64,000 nucleotides of DNA from Cerasicoccus frondis (GCA_031296915.1 JAVDPC010000005.1:124001-188000); one strand, 5' to 3'; shown: positions 33,692 through 42,193, numbered from the stretch's first letter. The notes: generated by a model from the sequence alone, not told the origin. A program made the numbers and translations.

Positions 33692-34042
33692 TTATACTGG
33701 TTGAGTGCTCTTGTCATACACTATGCCCTTCCTCATGGCGCTGAGATGCAGTGCGCAACGAAGCTTGTAGCTGTGCTCAACTGCGAATCGTCGCCAAAGA
33801 AGATTGAGACTTTTAAGCTCTAGTGCATTGACGCGAAAAACAAAGGGACGAGTGCTGCGGGTCCGAAACTCCAGACCGAGGATAGCTTCTGGATCTTCAA
33901 ACTGGTAGGCCATCGCTACACGGATTGCCTTCTTCATTGCATCGGTGCGCGTCGAAAGGCGATAGGAGTCCTTCAATCCGTCAAGCAACGCATACTCGTC
34001 GCTTGTCAGTCTTACTGGTATCCTCTGACTAACCATGATCAT
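33692..34042 (-). CDS. Ribbon-helix-helix-like protein, 116 aa
   Basis: VSQRIPVRLTSDEYALLDGL followed by a helix with TRTDAMKKAIRVAM near residue 30 resembles a ribbon-helix-helix fold; the C-terminal half is basic (LLWRRFAVEHSYKLRC). GGAGG lies 7 nt before the ATG at 34042, which overlaps the stop of the AAA+ gene by ATGA. A DNA-binding regulator or replication accessory is possible. Confidence 0.55.
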   Translation of the reverse strand: MIMVSQRIPVRLTSDEYALLDGLKDSYRLSTRTDAMKKAIRVAMAYQFEDPEAILGLEFRTRSTRPFVFRVNALELKSLNLLWRRFAVEHSYKLRCALHLSAMRKGIVYDKSTQPV

Positions 34043-34665
34043 GCCGACGCCTCCCCGTATTCCTGCATGTCCAACTCCATCTGCGCATCATTGAGAGAAG
34101 CACGAACGTCGCAGTAGTTGGCCTCGGCAATTTCGAATGCCATGTCGTAGTCAATCGCCCACCGTCCTGAAATAAAGTTAGCAACTTCTTCAGCTTGTGG
34201 GCGCTTGACCTCGATAGTTTGAAAGCGACTTTGAAATCGGTCAGAGAGATGATCCAAATCGCAATTGCTTGTGCAGATCAGGGCATGAAATGGCCCCATC
34301 TGATCCATGTATTGTAATATCAGTGTTTGGGCTGCTTTGCTAAGCGAATCGACTTCCTCAATAACCCAAATGATCCAACTCTGTTGACTATATTTCGTGT
34401 CCTCAATCCAGCTACGAATGTCATCCGCAGTGAGATGTTGACCACTTAGGCGGTTGCGTTGACCGACCGGAGATAGAGCCTCCGATATGCATTTAGCAGT
34501 TTCACTTTTTCCACAACCGGGCTCACCGTAGAGTAATAACTTAATTGGAGTGCCAGCCGTGTTCTTGGATGCCTTTCTTACTTGAACCCTGGAGACCTTA
34601 CCGGCCATACCAATTAAATCGTCAGGGCTACTAGCTCCACTAATAATGAATTCTTCGGGTGTCAT
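34039..34665 (-). CDS. Small AAA+ ATPase, clamp-loader-like, 208 aa
   Basis: Walker A GEPGCGKSE (47-55) and a Walker B-type IIWVIEEVDSL (about 97-107) with sensor ICTSNCDLDHL match AAA+ ATPases of the clamp-loader/RuvB class. The protein stops near the small-domain start and has no separate lid or collar domain. A role in loading replication factors is likely. It lies between the MazG-like and helicase genes. Confidence 0.75.
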   Translation of the reverse strand: MTPEEFIISGASSPDDLIGMAGKVSRVQVRKASKNTAGTPIKLLLYGEPGCGKSETAKCISEALSPVGQRNRLSGQHLTADDIRSWIEDTKYSQQSWIIWVIEEVDSLSKAAQTLILQYMDQMGPFHALICTSNCDLDHLSDRFQSRFQTIEVKRPQAEEVANFISGRWAIDYDMAFEIAEANYCDVRASLNDAQMELDMQEYGEASA

Positions 34666-34668
34666 GGC

Positions 34669-35265
34669 TTAAAACCTCTTTCCGCCATGCCGATATGGGC
34701 GAGTTTTGTTGTAGGCATGTTTTTCGAGTATCGCAGACTCTAGTTTAAACCCGAGAGCCTCGGCTGTGCTCATCGTCCGAAGAATGACATCTGCAAGCTC
34801 CACTTCCAAAGCGTCTCGATCTGGCAGGTGAGTATCCTTCATGTTATCGCGATGCCCCTGCCATGCTTCCGCAAGCTCTGATACGATATTCATTATCCAA
34901 ATTCCAATATCGCCATCACTAGGATGCGTCCCGTTGTGCTCGTAGAAACCATTATTGTAAGCGGTTTTATAAGCATCCATCGACAGTGAAATCCAAGCCA
35001 AAGCAAAAGCGGACAACAGCGAATAACGCTCACGAAGATCGGAAGCCAACTTTGGTAATTTGCCCTCAATGGAATCAACGTAAGCACTAAGCGCTCGAAG
35101 ACTCGCTTTATGATGGTCTTGATCGCCCCCTGAAGTCAGGCGTAGAACAAAATATTCCGCCCCTGGATCAACAGGCGAACCATCCGCCTTGCTGATGATA
35201 TACTTCTGATGATACCCATCTGGGTTGTCCTCGCGAGTAGGTATCGGTTCTTTTACTGTGTTCAT
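34669..35265 (-). CDS. MazG-like pyrophosphohydrolase fused to a phage N-terminal domain, 198 aa
   Basis: The C-terminal half has the MazG pattern IVSELAEAWQGHR (about 127-139) and ALEVELADVILRTMSTAEALG (acidic metal-binding helices), with the usual KTRPYRHGGK end. The N-terminal half (EYFVLRLTSGGDQ, HKASLRALSAYVDSI) is a domain frequently seen in phage proteins. MazG enzymes hydrolyse nucleotides and can lower alarmone or modified nucleotides. The fusion is known in phages; the substrate is not decided here. Confidence 0.75.
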   Translation of the reverse strand: MNTVKEPIPTREDNPDGYHQKYIISKADGSPVDPGAEYFVLRLTSGGDQDHHKASLRALSAYVDSIEGKLPKLASDLRERYSLLSAFALAWISLSMDAYKTAYNNGFYEHNGTHPSDGDIGIWIMNIVSELAEAWQGHRDNMKDTHLPDRDALEVELADVILRTMSTAEALGFKLESAILEKHAYNKTRPYRHGGKRF

Positions 35266-35504
35266 TGATCGTAAGGTGTTTTGCGTTTCTTGATCTTGAT
35301 TGAGCCGGACAGCACGGACAGGACCGCGCCCGACTCATTGGCCAGCCATGAGCGACCGGCTTTGAAAAAATTCCCCTCTGGAGAAATCTCCATAATCTCG
35401 CCTTCACTGACCACGGCTTGGTTAGGGAGTCGGTAGAGAATACGTTGCCCGATATGATGGCGTGTTACCTTGGAGGGGGCGTTGGTTTCAGGGAGGTTCT
35501 TCAC
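35262..35504 (-). CDS. Small beta-rich phage protein, 80 aa
   Basis: The protein has a short SH3/OB-like pattern (RILYRLPNQAVVSEGEIMEI, SGAVLSVLSGSIKIKKRK) and a basic C terminus. It overlaps both neighbours by ATGA. No family recognised; it may be a partner of the nuclease upstream. Confidence 0.6.
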   Translation of the reverse strand: MKNLPETNAPSKVTRHHIGQRILYRLPNQAVVSEGEIMEISPEGNFFKAGRSWLANESGAVLSVLSGSIKIKKRKTPYDQ

Positions 35505-36838
35505 TGCTTCCCCTCCAATATGGTAGCTTCATTGGCTTCCTGATTTACGACAACTAGGACGTTGCCGTATTCAAAGTAGCGCATGGCTCCACTGTCGTCA
35601 GTGTGGTTAGGCTGGTGCTCCATCAATGCCCCAAATCCAAGCTCATCCATTGCGGCGGTAATCCCTTCAGGCGAACCTACCCATCGGCAGTAAGCGTCTT
35701 CATAACCTGCCACGATAACGGGGGGATTGGATGGTTCGCCACTACCAGGAGCCAACGGCCCAAGGCTATTGATGAGTGCCTTGGTGCTATATTGGCCAGG
35801 ATGAGGTCCGTGCTGCCAAACCGCCCCATCTGACTTGTTTTTAAACTCAATGTGATCCTCGCCTGCGTCCACTGGATCGGCGAAGTGAATCAAGCTCGGT
35901 AAGAGCAAATGGTCATCACATGGAACATTCTCCGGAATGTCATATTTCATCCGTGCGCAACTCCAGCGACAGGGGGCTCCGGTAAGCTCGGCGGTGGCAT
36001 GGCAACATGTCCGACAGGATACATCCGGTAAGGGAACTGCGACTTCGGACTCGCCTCCCCAGCAAAGTGTTTTGGCGTCACAGAATCGGCAGCGAAAATC
36101 ATCGGGACGTGAAGCGCAACGTTCGGGGGCTTCGTTCGCCTTGATAATCCGCTCAGCTCGTGCCATGAGCCCCTTGAACTCCTCGGCATTGTAGCGAATA
36201 CGCTCGCCGTAAAGATCATCGTTGTCTTTGTTGCGGGCCAGGTAGAGGGCTCGGCTCATGCCGGTCAGGCCCATGTAGCTCATCATCTGCGCATAGTGCT
36301 GAGGCTTCGACGCCTTCACACCGGTCTTGCGCAACTTCTCAAAGCTCTTGGCATTGTGGGTTTTGAACTCTAGCACATGCCATGTCTTAGGTGCCTCAGG
36401 AATCCCAGAGGCGCAGCCATCCATGTGTCCAGAGAAGTGACCATTGATGGCGTTGACTTCAAACTGCTCGCCAGTCTTAGGGTCCACCTCATGAACTTCA
36501 CAGCCAATGGCACGTAGTTCTTTAACAAATCGGATTTCCTCCAAGTCACCGGTTTCAAACAGACGATACAGGCGTCCGGAAAACTCAGGCTTCAATGCTT
36601 GGCGGAAACAATACCAAAGGTATCGGTCGCAATCATGCCCGATGATTGAAGCGCCAAGGTAGCCTCGCGGCGGCTCAGCAACGCCTTGCTCTTTGTGCCA
36701 GTCAAAGATACGGCGGATTGTCTCCGTTTCCTCGGGCATGAATTGCGACAGATTCCCCATGATTGGTAATGTTGTGATCGGTGTTGGTGTTGTTGCGAGT
36801 AACCCGTTACCGGGCCAGTCAGCCACTATGGCTGTCAC
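35501..36838 (-). CDS. PD-(D/E)XK nuclease of Cas4/RecB type, 445 aa
   Basis: GHMDG (137-141) and HVLEFKT (154-160) give the D...ExK active site (D140, E157, K159). Residues 250-263 (FRCRFCDAKTLCWG) and SCRTCCHATAE carry clustered cysteines, which may hold an Fe-S cluster or zinc. The C-terminal part is extra and unknown. It probably trims DNA ends for recombination with the AAA_24 and DUF669 proteins. GTG at 36838 is the longest start; an ATG at 36760 is possible. Confidence 0.8.
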   Translation of the reverse strand: MTAIVADWPGNGLLATTPTPITTLPIMGNLSQFMPEETETIRRIFDWHKEQGVAEPPRGYLGASIIGHDCDRYLWYCFRQALKPEFSGRLYRLFETGDLEEIRFVKELRAIGCEVHEVDPKTGEQFEVNAINGHFSGHMDGCASGIPEAPKTWHVLEFKTHNAKSFEKLRKTGVKASKPQHYAQMMSYMGLTGMSRALYLARNKDNDDLYGERIRYNAEEFKGLMARAERIIKANEAPERCASRPDDFRCRFCDAKTLCWGGESEVAVPLPDVSCRTCCHATAELTGAPCRWSCARMKYDIPENVPCDDHLLLPSLIHFADPVDAGEDHIEFKNKSDGAVWQHGPHPGQYSTKALINSLGPLAPGSGEPSNPPVIVAGYEDAYCRWVGSPEGITAAMDELGFGALMEHQPNHTDDSGAMRYFEYGNVLVVVNQEANEATILEGKQ

Positions 36839-36841
36839 TGT

Positions 36842-37012
36842 TTAATCTTGATATTCAGCAGCGATCTCGTCTCGGACATCGAAGACATCGCGACCAGAGT
36901 AGTAGTCTTCACGTGCTGAGTCCTTATTGGTGAAGTAGATTCCGCCCTCATCGGCTAGAAGCATGGACAGGGTTTCAAACCACTCGTCAAAGTCGTGTGT
37001 CTTGTTGTCCAT
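36842..37012 (-). CDS. Small acidic phage protein, 56 aa
   Basis: The start MDNKTHDFDEWFETLSM at 37012 follows the stop of the 133-aa gene by one base; a longer frame to 37231 is shadow sequence. The protein is acidic (DVRDEIAAEYQD at its end). No family recognised. Confidence 0.55.
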   Translation of the reverse strand: MDNKTHDFDEWFETLSMLLADEGGIYFTNKDSAREDYYSGRDVFDVRDEIAAEYQD

Positions 37013-37013
37013 A

Positions 37014-37415
37014 CTATGCCACCTTGATCGTGACGGTTGGCTTGCGTGGAGTGACCTCCACGAACTCAGCAAGCTTTGTCGCCGCCGTCGGGTCTGCGAT
37101 GATTCGCTCGTAAGCCTTCTGGTCGAAGACGTATCCAGCGGGAACCGGATCAGTTTGCTTGAGAGGTAGCATTTCATCGGGCAACCCGGATTCGCGCATT
37201 GCCTCGACGTTGACCTTATAACCCAAGGCACGTTTGACTGTTACCCTGAGACCATCGCCACTGTCCACGGTCTTGCTTCCGTTCGCGGAAGTCTCGACCT
37301 GCGAAGCGATTTGCTCTTCGACCTCTACGCGCTTGGCCTTTGCTGTGTTTTCAGCCTGTTTGGCCTCAAACAATTTTCGTGATAATTCGCTAAGTGATTT
37401 CATAAATTTCATCAT
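37014..37415 (-). CDS. Phage protein with N-terminal coiled coil, 133 aa
   Basis: The first 40 residues form a helix (SRKLFEAKQAENTAKAKRVE). A conserved phage pattern follows: SKTVDSGDGLRVTVKRALGY, and it ends RKPTVTIKVA. Proteins of this layout are found next to recombination genes in many phages, with no known role. Start at 37415; an ATG three codons in is also possible. Confidence 0.65.
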   Translation of the reverse strand: MMKFMKSLSELSRKLFEAKQAENTAKAKRVEVEEQIASQVETSANGSKTVDSGDGLRVTVKRALGYKVNVEAMRESGLPDEMLPLKQTDPVPAGYVFDQKAYERIIADPTAATKLAEFVEVTPRKPTVTIKVA

Positions 37416-37504
37416 TTAAAGTAAAAGTAATGACGGGTGTTCAACCTGGGCCTACTGTTCCCCATCCGGCGTCATCCACCGACTTTATGCCCCGCCAAAA
37501 TCGA

Positions 37505-38074
37505 TTAGCGTTCCCAGGGCATTTTACCGCCGCCACCTACAGCAGGTGCGGGCTGTTGTGGTGCGGGTTGCTGAACGGGAGCGGCTTGTTGCTGAGCCGG
37601 TTGCTGAGCATGCTGAGTCGCAGGCTGCCCGCTTGGTTGATGGTGTGCGGGAGCTGTCTGCTGACCAAGTGGCCTGTAGGCCGTTACTTCGTTGTCGGGC
37701 TCGTAACCTTCATTGGCCTTACCGATCTTTACACGGGCTTCGATGCGTTTGCCAAGCAGCTCCGAGGTATCGGTGATCGCCTGAAGCTGACACGCTTGCC
37801 CCAGACTGGCCAGTTCGCGCATGCCGATTTCGACGGCCTTAGCACTCGGGTTCTGGAGGTTGATTTGGACGAATAGCTTACGGCCCATATTTGCAGAGTC
37901 TAGCACATCGAACTCAATCTTGAGGTAGCTACCTGTGCCTGCCTTGGTCGCCTTAATTTCCGCGTCTTTGATTTCAACGGGATACCATCCCGGCTTAAGG
38001 GGCTCATAACCTTGAGCCGCTTCGTGTTCGTAGGGGTTGAAGGCCCCGCCCATTGCTGATGCGATGTTACTCAT
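37505..38074 (-). CDS. DUF669-like single-stranded DNA-binding protein, 189 aa
   Basis: Residues 1-120 match the DUF669 layout (PGWYPVEIKDAEIKATKAGT; KLFVQINLQNPSAKAVEIG). DUF669 proteins are phage ssDNA-binding partners of AAA_24/Sak-type annealing systems. A Gln/Pro/Ala-rich linker follows (residues 130-178), and the end is GGGGKMPWER. The disordered tail recalls SSB tails. Together with the Sak4-like ATPase two genes upstream it points to a phage recombination pair. Confidence 0.8.
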   Translation of the reverse strand: MSNIASAMGGAFNPYEHEAAQGYEPLKPGWYPVEIKDAEIKATKAGTGSYLKIEFDVLDSANMGRKLFVQINLQNPSAKAVEIGMRELASLGQACQLQAITDTSELLGKRIEARVKIGKANEGYEPDNEVTAYRPLGQQTAPAHHQPSGQPATQHAQQPAQQQAAPVQQPAPQQPAPAVGGGGKMPWER

Positions 38075-38092
38075 AATATATTTTATTTTGTG

Positions 38093-38404
38093 TTATTGAT
38101 TTGAAAGTGCGTCGATGGACGCTTGTGAAATGCGGAGACTACGTTTGGAATCATTGAGGTATCGCCCTTGAATCTTACCTCCGATACGCATTCGCCGAAC
38201 CGTGGCGCTACAAACGCCCAGTTGCTTTGCGGCTTTGGCCACCGTCACCCATTGATCAGTAGTCTTTTGGAGAGTCTTGCCAGGAGTGTGACCTCGTAAT
38301 ATTGCCACAGCATTCTTGCGCTCACTCTCGACCAAGGCGCCCGCCGAAACGAGTGGACCGGTGATCTGGGCAATTAGCTCTACGGTTGCAGACGATACCT
38401 GCAT
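38093..38404 (-). CDS. Helix-turn-helix protein, excisionase-like, 103 aa
   Basis: Residues about 50-100 contain WVTVAKAAKQLGVCSATVRR followed by a wing RMRIGGKIQGRYLNDSKRSL, a MerR/excisionase-type HTH. The N terminus is helical (TVELIAQITGPLVSAG). The start at 38404 is preferred to 38464. It may be the excisionase or an early regulator; it is not adjacent to the integrase, so this is unsure. Confidence 0.65.
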   Translation of the reverse strand: MQVSSATVELIAQITGPLVSAGALVESERKNAVAILRGHTPGKTLQKTTDQWVTVAKAAKQLGVCSATVRRMRIGGKIQGRYLNDSKRSLRISQASIDALSNQ

Positions 38405-38516
38405 AGTTTTACTTCTGCTTGGAAATTGAATTCCCTCCCTCACAACATCCGGCTGAACTCTCACTCAATACGCTACACTGCATTTAATTTAGCCTGAGTT
38501 TTGGGAGGGAAATTGT

Positions 38517-39329
38517 TTACTGCGCTACGCTGGCTACAGCTTGTTCAAATTCTGCCCAATCAAGCGGAAGCTCATAGGGCAATTGACCATAGGCCCCTCG
38601 ACCACCGCCGGGGTGTGCTGGGCGCTTCTGCGTAAAGAGGAATCGGGCACCCCCGGTCAGATCAATGCCCTGGGCCTTCTTTTGACCAAAGCCCTTGTCC
38701 TCTTTTTTAACCACCACCTTCGTGTTGCAAAAAAGGATGACATCCGCCCAACGAAACAGCAGGTTCGCCGCCTTGTCATTGATGTCGAAAGTGTACTGAT
38801 CGTAAGAGTCGCCTGCCGGATCATCGAAGCGCTTCACCTTCACATGACCAATGATAACGCTAGCCATGTTTTTTGCAGCGCGCAAGGCGTCCAAGCCCTC
38901 AAGTAGCTGGCGCCAAAGCCCGAGAGCTTCGGTGTAACCCTTTCCGTATCCCCCGCCAACGTCCTCAATGCCGTTGACATTATTAGCACTGCAAACGGCA
39001 TCCCAAATAAGCGGCTCCAAAGCGCTAGCTGAATCGAGAACAGCCGTACGATACTCATGTTCTTCAGTATAGAGAGAACCAATAGCTTCCATTACTGAAT
39101 TGTAATTCATCATCGTGGGGAAGCTTGCCACGTCGAGGGAGTCTGCGCCTTCCTCACCCTTAGTGGGGATGACGATGGGAGCATTAATGCCAGTCTCCGC
39201 AATTTGTCCATTTTCAAATCGGGAACCACAAGCGAAGGTTGTCTTACCAATCTTCTCAACTCCTAGGATGATAATTCTCGGGGCTCTGATTGTGGCCCCC
39301 TTAGTGATGTTTTTCAGTGATACTGCCAT
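38517..39329 (-). CDS. Sak4-like AAA_24 recombination ATPase, 270 aa
   Basis: A RecA-like P-loop protein: LGVEKIGKTTFA (about 23-34) is Walker A and RTAVLDSASALE is the Walker B part; AKNMASVIIGHVKVKRFDD is typical of AAA_24. The C terminus has LFTQKRPAHPGGGRGA. Such proteins promote annealing of ssDNA for phage recombination. The start MAVSLKNITKGA at 39329 overlaps the 60-aa gene by 29 bp; a longer frame to 39392 is less likely. Confidence 0.8.
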   Translation of the reverse strand: MAVSLKNITKGATIRAPRIIILGVEKIGKTTFACGSRFENGQIAETGINAPIVIPTKGEEGADSLDVASFPTMMNYNSVMEAIGSLYTEEHEYRTAVLDSASALEPLIWDAVCSANNVNGIEDVGGGYGKGYTEALGLWRQLLEGLDALRAAKNMASVIIGHVKVKRFDDPAGDSYDQYTFDINDKAANLLFRWADVILFCNTKVVVKKEDKGFGQKKAQGIDLTGGARFLFTQKRPAHPGGGRGAYGQLPYELPLDWAEFEQAVASVAQ

Positions 39330-39483
39330 GTGTTGTGTGTGTTTGATGTTGTTGTTGAAATTCTTCGGCACGCATTTCTCGCCAGCGCTCATAGGCTTCG
39401 TCAGGGTCAGATTTGGGTCTCAGCAATGATTCCTCGTAGTCGTATGGATGCATTCCCACCCACGGAGGGTCAGGCTGGCTCAT
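39301..39483 (-). CDS. Small phage protein, 60 aa
   Basis: The start MSQPDPPWVGMHPYDYEE at 39483 overlaps the end of the preceding gene by 14 bp. The product is polar and acidic to Gln/His-rich (AEEFQQQHQTHTT). The overlap of both ends with neighbours supports translation. Function unknown. Confidence 0.55.
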   Translation of the reverse strand: MSQPDPPWVGMHPYDYEESLLRPKSDPDEAYERWREMRAEEFQQQHQTHTTHGSITEKHH

Positions 39484-39679
39484 TGGCGCTATTTCCTTGC
39501 GAGGGATTCCATTTATCAAAATGCGACTTCGCGCTCTCGGCAGCGCGTCTTACGTCCTCGTCTCCATGTTTGCATTTGCGGGATAGCATCTTGAGAACAC
39601 CATCAACGCCTCTCCTGACTTTATTGATTGCTTCGTCGTTTGCTTGATCGATCGTTGTCATCTCGTAAATAATTTTCAT
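39470..39679 (-). CDS. First gene of the early leftward operon, 69 aa
   Basis: The product is a helical, basic protein (MTTIDQANDEAINKVRRGVDG, split here by an upstream 6-residue extension). Motif copy D covers the ATG at 39679, so the ATG at 39661 (MTTIDQ) may be the used start. It occupies the cro position opposite the repressor but has no HTH. Function unknown. Confidence 0.55.
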   Translation of the reverse strand: MKIIYEMTTIDQANDEAINKVRRGVDGVLKMLSRKCKHGDEDVRRAAESAKSHFDKWNPSQGNSANEPA

Positions 39680-39687
39680 TTAGTAAA
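39665..39687 (-). promoter_or_regulatory. Operator-like motif, copy D
   Basis: On the minus strand the 23 bp begin TTTACTAAATG and end AAAATTATTTAC. It lies 3 bp before the ATG at 39661 and faces copy E across the repressor-operon divide. Confidence 0.6.
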
Positions 39688-39705
39688 TACCTTCAAGAAA
39701 AAAAA

Positions 39706-39728
39706 TTGACGATGTGTAAATTTTTTTT
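39706..39728 (+). promoter_or_regulatory. Operator-like motif, copy E
   Basis: The sequence TTGACGATGTG then TAAATTTTTTTT matches copies B and C in its left two thirds and ends 12 bp before the repressor ATG at 39741. With copy D it forms a two-site operator between divergent genes, as in lambdoid switch regions. Confidence 0.6.
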
Positions 39729-39740
39729 AGCTTGAGAATT

Positions 39741-40670
39741 ATGCAACACACCCAAGAAGCGCTGCGTAGCGCGATTAACATCCACTACAAAAGCCAGGCT
39801 GAGTTTGCTGAAGCCTGTCAGGTTGACCCATCGAGGATAACATTTGTCCTCAAGCGTGACCGTGCCCCTGACAAGGATTTGCTGGCTAAGTTTTGCGGAG
39901 GTTGGCCAATCGGGGAAAAGCCACCCGCAAAACCAGTATGGCCCGACCGCGAAACGGGGCTGGAAATTGCCAAAGCATGGCTACTTGACGAACTGATCAA
40001 AACTGGTCGCGCCACGGACGAAATCAGCATCACCATCAAGGGAGATGACGCCGAAGCCCGTTCCCTCCATGAAGACTTGCGCATAATTGCTAAAGCGGCC
40101 CCTGGTGACGTTGATCTTCGCCAAATGATCTCATTCTTCGCGGACCTCGTCCGAAACCAAGAGAGCGAATCGAAGCCGAAGAAGTCTCGTCAGTCCAAAG
40201 TCACCCCATTCCCACAGAATACAGACGTGGAATGGTTCACGCTCCCATGCTTTGGTGTGGCTGCGGGCTCTCCGACCCCAAGCGATGAAACCGAAGCCCA
40301 ATTCAAGAAAGATTATGGCAAAGATTATATTGCCCTTGAAGTTTGTGGTGACTCCATGGAGCCAATGATTGAAGATGGTTCCATTGTGGTCGTAAAGCAG
40401 GCTAAAGCGCTCAAGAACCCGATGCCAAAGAAGGGTCTAATTTATTGCTTCGTGCTGAACGATGAACGAACACTCAAGCGCTACAATACGCGCCCGGCAA
40501 CCCAAGAGGAAATCGAAGAAGGCAAAAGCTACACTTCACCACGTGGCGGCGCTCCCCGTGTCAAGGTGCTAGAGTCCATCAATCCAAAGTATCCGGAAAT
40601 CGTGCTAACCGAAGGGGACGAGCCCCAGATGTGTGGGTGGTATAATCCCGATGATCAACCCGTCAAGTAA
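39741..40670 (+). CDS. Prophage CI/LexA-type repressor (XRE + S24 peptidase), 309 aa
   Basis: An N-terminal HTH (AEFAEACQVDPSRITFVLKR, 20-39) joins a linker to a C-terminal S24 peptidase domain. The likely cleavage site is Ala175-Gly176 in FGVAAGSP. The catalytic pair is Ser205 (CGDSMEPMIEDGS) and Lys246 (RTLKRYN). RecA-stimulated self-cleavage would induce the prophage. ATG at 39741 is used; TTG at 39732 is unlikely. Its end overlaps the convergent integrase by 8 bp. Confidence 0.85.
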   Translation: MQHTQEALRSAINIHYKSQAEFAEACQVDPSRITFVLKRDRAPDKDLLAKFCGGWPIGEKPPAKPVWPDRETGLEIAKAWLLDELIKTGRATDEISITIKGDDAEARSLHEDLRIIAKAAPGDVDLRQMISFFADLVRNQESESKPKKSRQSKVTPFPQNTDVEWFTLPCFGVAAGSPTPSDETEAQFKKDYGKDYIALEVCGDSMEPMIEDGSIVVVKQAKALKNPMPKKGLIYCFVLNDERTLKRYNTRPATQEEIEEGKSYTSPRGGAPRVKVLESINPKYPEIVLTEGDEPQMCGWYNPDDQPVK

Positions 40671-41940
40671 GGCCCAACCCCCGGGCATGCTCAATGAGCT
40701 CTTTCACGGATTCCAAAGACAATACTTCAGCAAGTCGTTTCAGCTCAGACCTATCGCCCTCCTGTCGGCCAGTCACCAACTCCTTCAAAGCCTCAAAGCC
40801 GGGAGCAGCGATCTCTTGGAGACCAACTTTGACGTAATACTTTTGCAAAGTCTGAATTGTGTCACCCGTCATGAGCTGCAAATACGCAACTGGGACATCG
40901 GCTTTAGCTGACTCCGAAGCAAACGTGTGGCGCAAGGAATGAAATCCATAGAGCGACCGCTTTATTTGGTGCTGCGCTACCGTGTCTTGGGCACCTTCTC
41001 CCGCAGCTTTTTTAATGACTGCAACTAAGCGGTCGCTGACATTACCTCGCCGAACATTGTATTTCTCAACTAGGCTGGGCGTAAGGTAGTTATCTGATTT
41101 CTCAAGCTCACCAATCGCCTTTAGCAACGGATCGAGTATTGGAACCTGCGCAGTCGCGCCGGATGTGCGAGCAGTCTTGATAGGTGTATATGTAATACGC
41201 CTGGAAGTGAGGTTCACGTCTTTCCAACGTAGCATTACAGCATCCGCCATCCGCATACCTGCGAACAGCCCCAGATATAGCACACATTTTTGCTCTGGGT
41301 CTCGTTCCTCCGACAGCCCAACTAGCGCAGAAACTTGGTCGGGAAATAGAGGTAGTCGCTTCTGTTGGACTCCACTTCGAGGTTCCGTTTCCAGCCAAGG
41401 ATTCTCAATACCAAACCTACGGCCTACTTTTTTGGTGATGTGCAACAATGATCCACGCTTATCATTGAATGTGCTCGCCGATAACCCCTGCCCCCAGAGG
41501 TGGTCTAGAAATTCGTTCGCCACATCGGGCGAAACCATTTCCCAGGAGGTGATGGACGGGTATCGTTCTCCTACCCACTCAAGGAAGTCCTGTAGGGCGC
41601 GACGATACACCTTAAGCGTACCGGCACTCCCAGTTGGCCCGCTCGCCTCGAACTCGCTCCAAACCTCATTAAGAGGCAGAGCCTTGGTCTTGATCAGCTT
41701 CCGTGCGCGTGCAATCTCCATGCGCACCTCGATTTCGCTGTCCGAATTCAATACTCGCGCCAGATCGTCAGCTTTCGCATTTGCCTCCTTAAGGTTTTTA
41801 GTCCTCAGGGATTGGGTCTTTCGCTTCCCATTGCTATCGAGGTATTGAAAGGCGTAATTTCCCGAAGCTTGGCAAATAACCTTGCCAGTTCCTTTGGCTC
41901 GCCGCCTTTGTGTCCTCTTGGGTGCGCTTACGTTCGCCAT
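40663..41940 (-). CDS. int: Prophage tyrosine integrase, 425 aa
   Basis: The N-terminal arm-binding and SAM-like core-binding domains extend to about 190 and the catalytic domain follows. Arg230 (FAGMRMADAV), probable Lys255, His334 and Arg337 (FHSLRHTF) and Tyr368/Tyr369 (QKYY) fit the family. Asp360 (MTGDT) stands where His or Trp is usual. The gene ends at the repressor and starts 75 bp from a tRNA-Leu, the expected attachment site. Confidence 0.9.
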   Translation of the reverse strand: MANVSAPKRTQRRRAKGTGKVICQASGNYAFQYLDSNGKRKTQSLRTKNLKEANAKADDLARVLNSDSEIEVRMEIARARKLIKTKALPLNEVWSEFEASGPTGSAGTLKVYRRALQDFLEWVGERYPSITSWEMVSPDVANEFLDHLWGQGLSASTFNDKRGSLLHITKKVGRRFGIENPWLETEPRSGVQQKRLPLFPDQVSALVGLSEERDPEQKCVLYLGLFAGMRMADAVMLRWKDVNLTSRRITYTPIKTARTSGATAQVPILDPLLKAIGELEKSDNYLTPSLVEKYNVRRGNVSDRLVAVIKKAAGEGAQDTVAQHQIKRSLYGFHSLRHTFASESAKADVPVAYLQLMTGDTIQTLQKYYVKVGLQEIAAPGFEALKELVTGRQEGDRSELKRLAEVLSLESVKELIEHARGLGLT

Positions 41941-42015
41941 AGTTGCAAATTACCCCAATAACGGAGGAATAAGTCAACGATAAGTCATTGAAAGCGCGGA
42001 AAACCGCATGATTAC

Positions 42016-42100
42016 TGGTACTCGGGACAGGGGTCGAACCTGCACGTCGTAAGACACTGGAACCTAAACCCAGCGCGTCTGCCAATTCCGCCACCCGAGC
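42016..42100 (-). tRNA. tRNA-Leu (anticodon UAG), 3' end probably the prophage attachment site
   Basis: Acceptor stem GCTCGGG/CCCGAGT, anticodon arm CTGGG-TTTAGGT-TCCAG (anticodon TAG), a long variable arm and a T arm CAGG-TTCGACC-CCTG are visible; the encoded 3' end is ACCA. The integrase gene lies directly at its 3' side, as for prophages that use tRNA ends. The other att copy would be left of the window. Confidence 0.9.
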
Positions 42101-42193
42101 ATGCGTAAAGGAGATAAGTTGAAGAAGCCAAACTGATTTGTCAACCCGTGCTTAGCACCTTGATTGCAGCAAAATTTAAGTCGATGCTGCGCC

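Noticed and set aside
41834..42094. 86-aa open frame starting MAELADALGLGSS over the tRNA
   Set aside because: It is the well-known spurious frame read from tRNA-Leu sequence; the tRNA explains the conservation.
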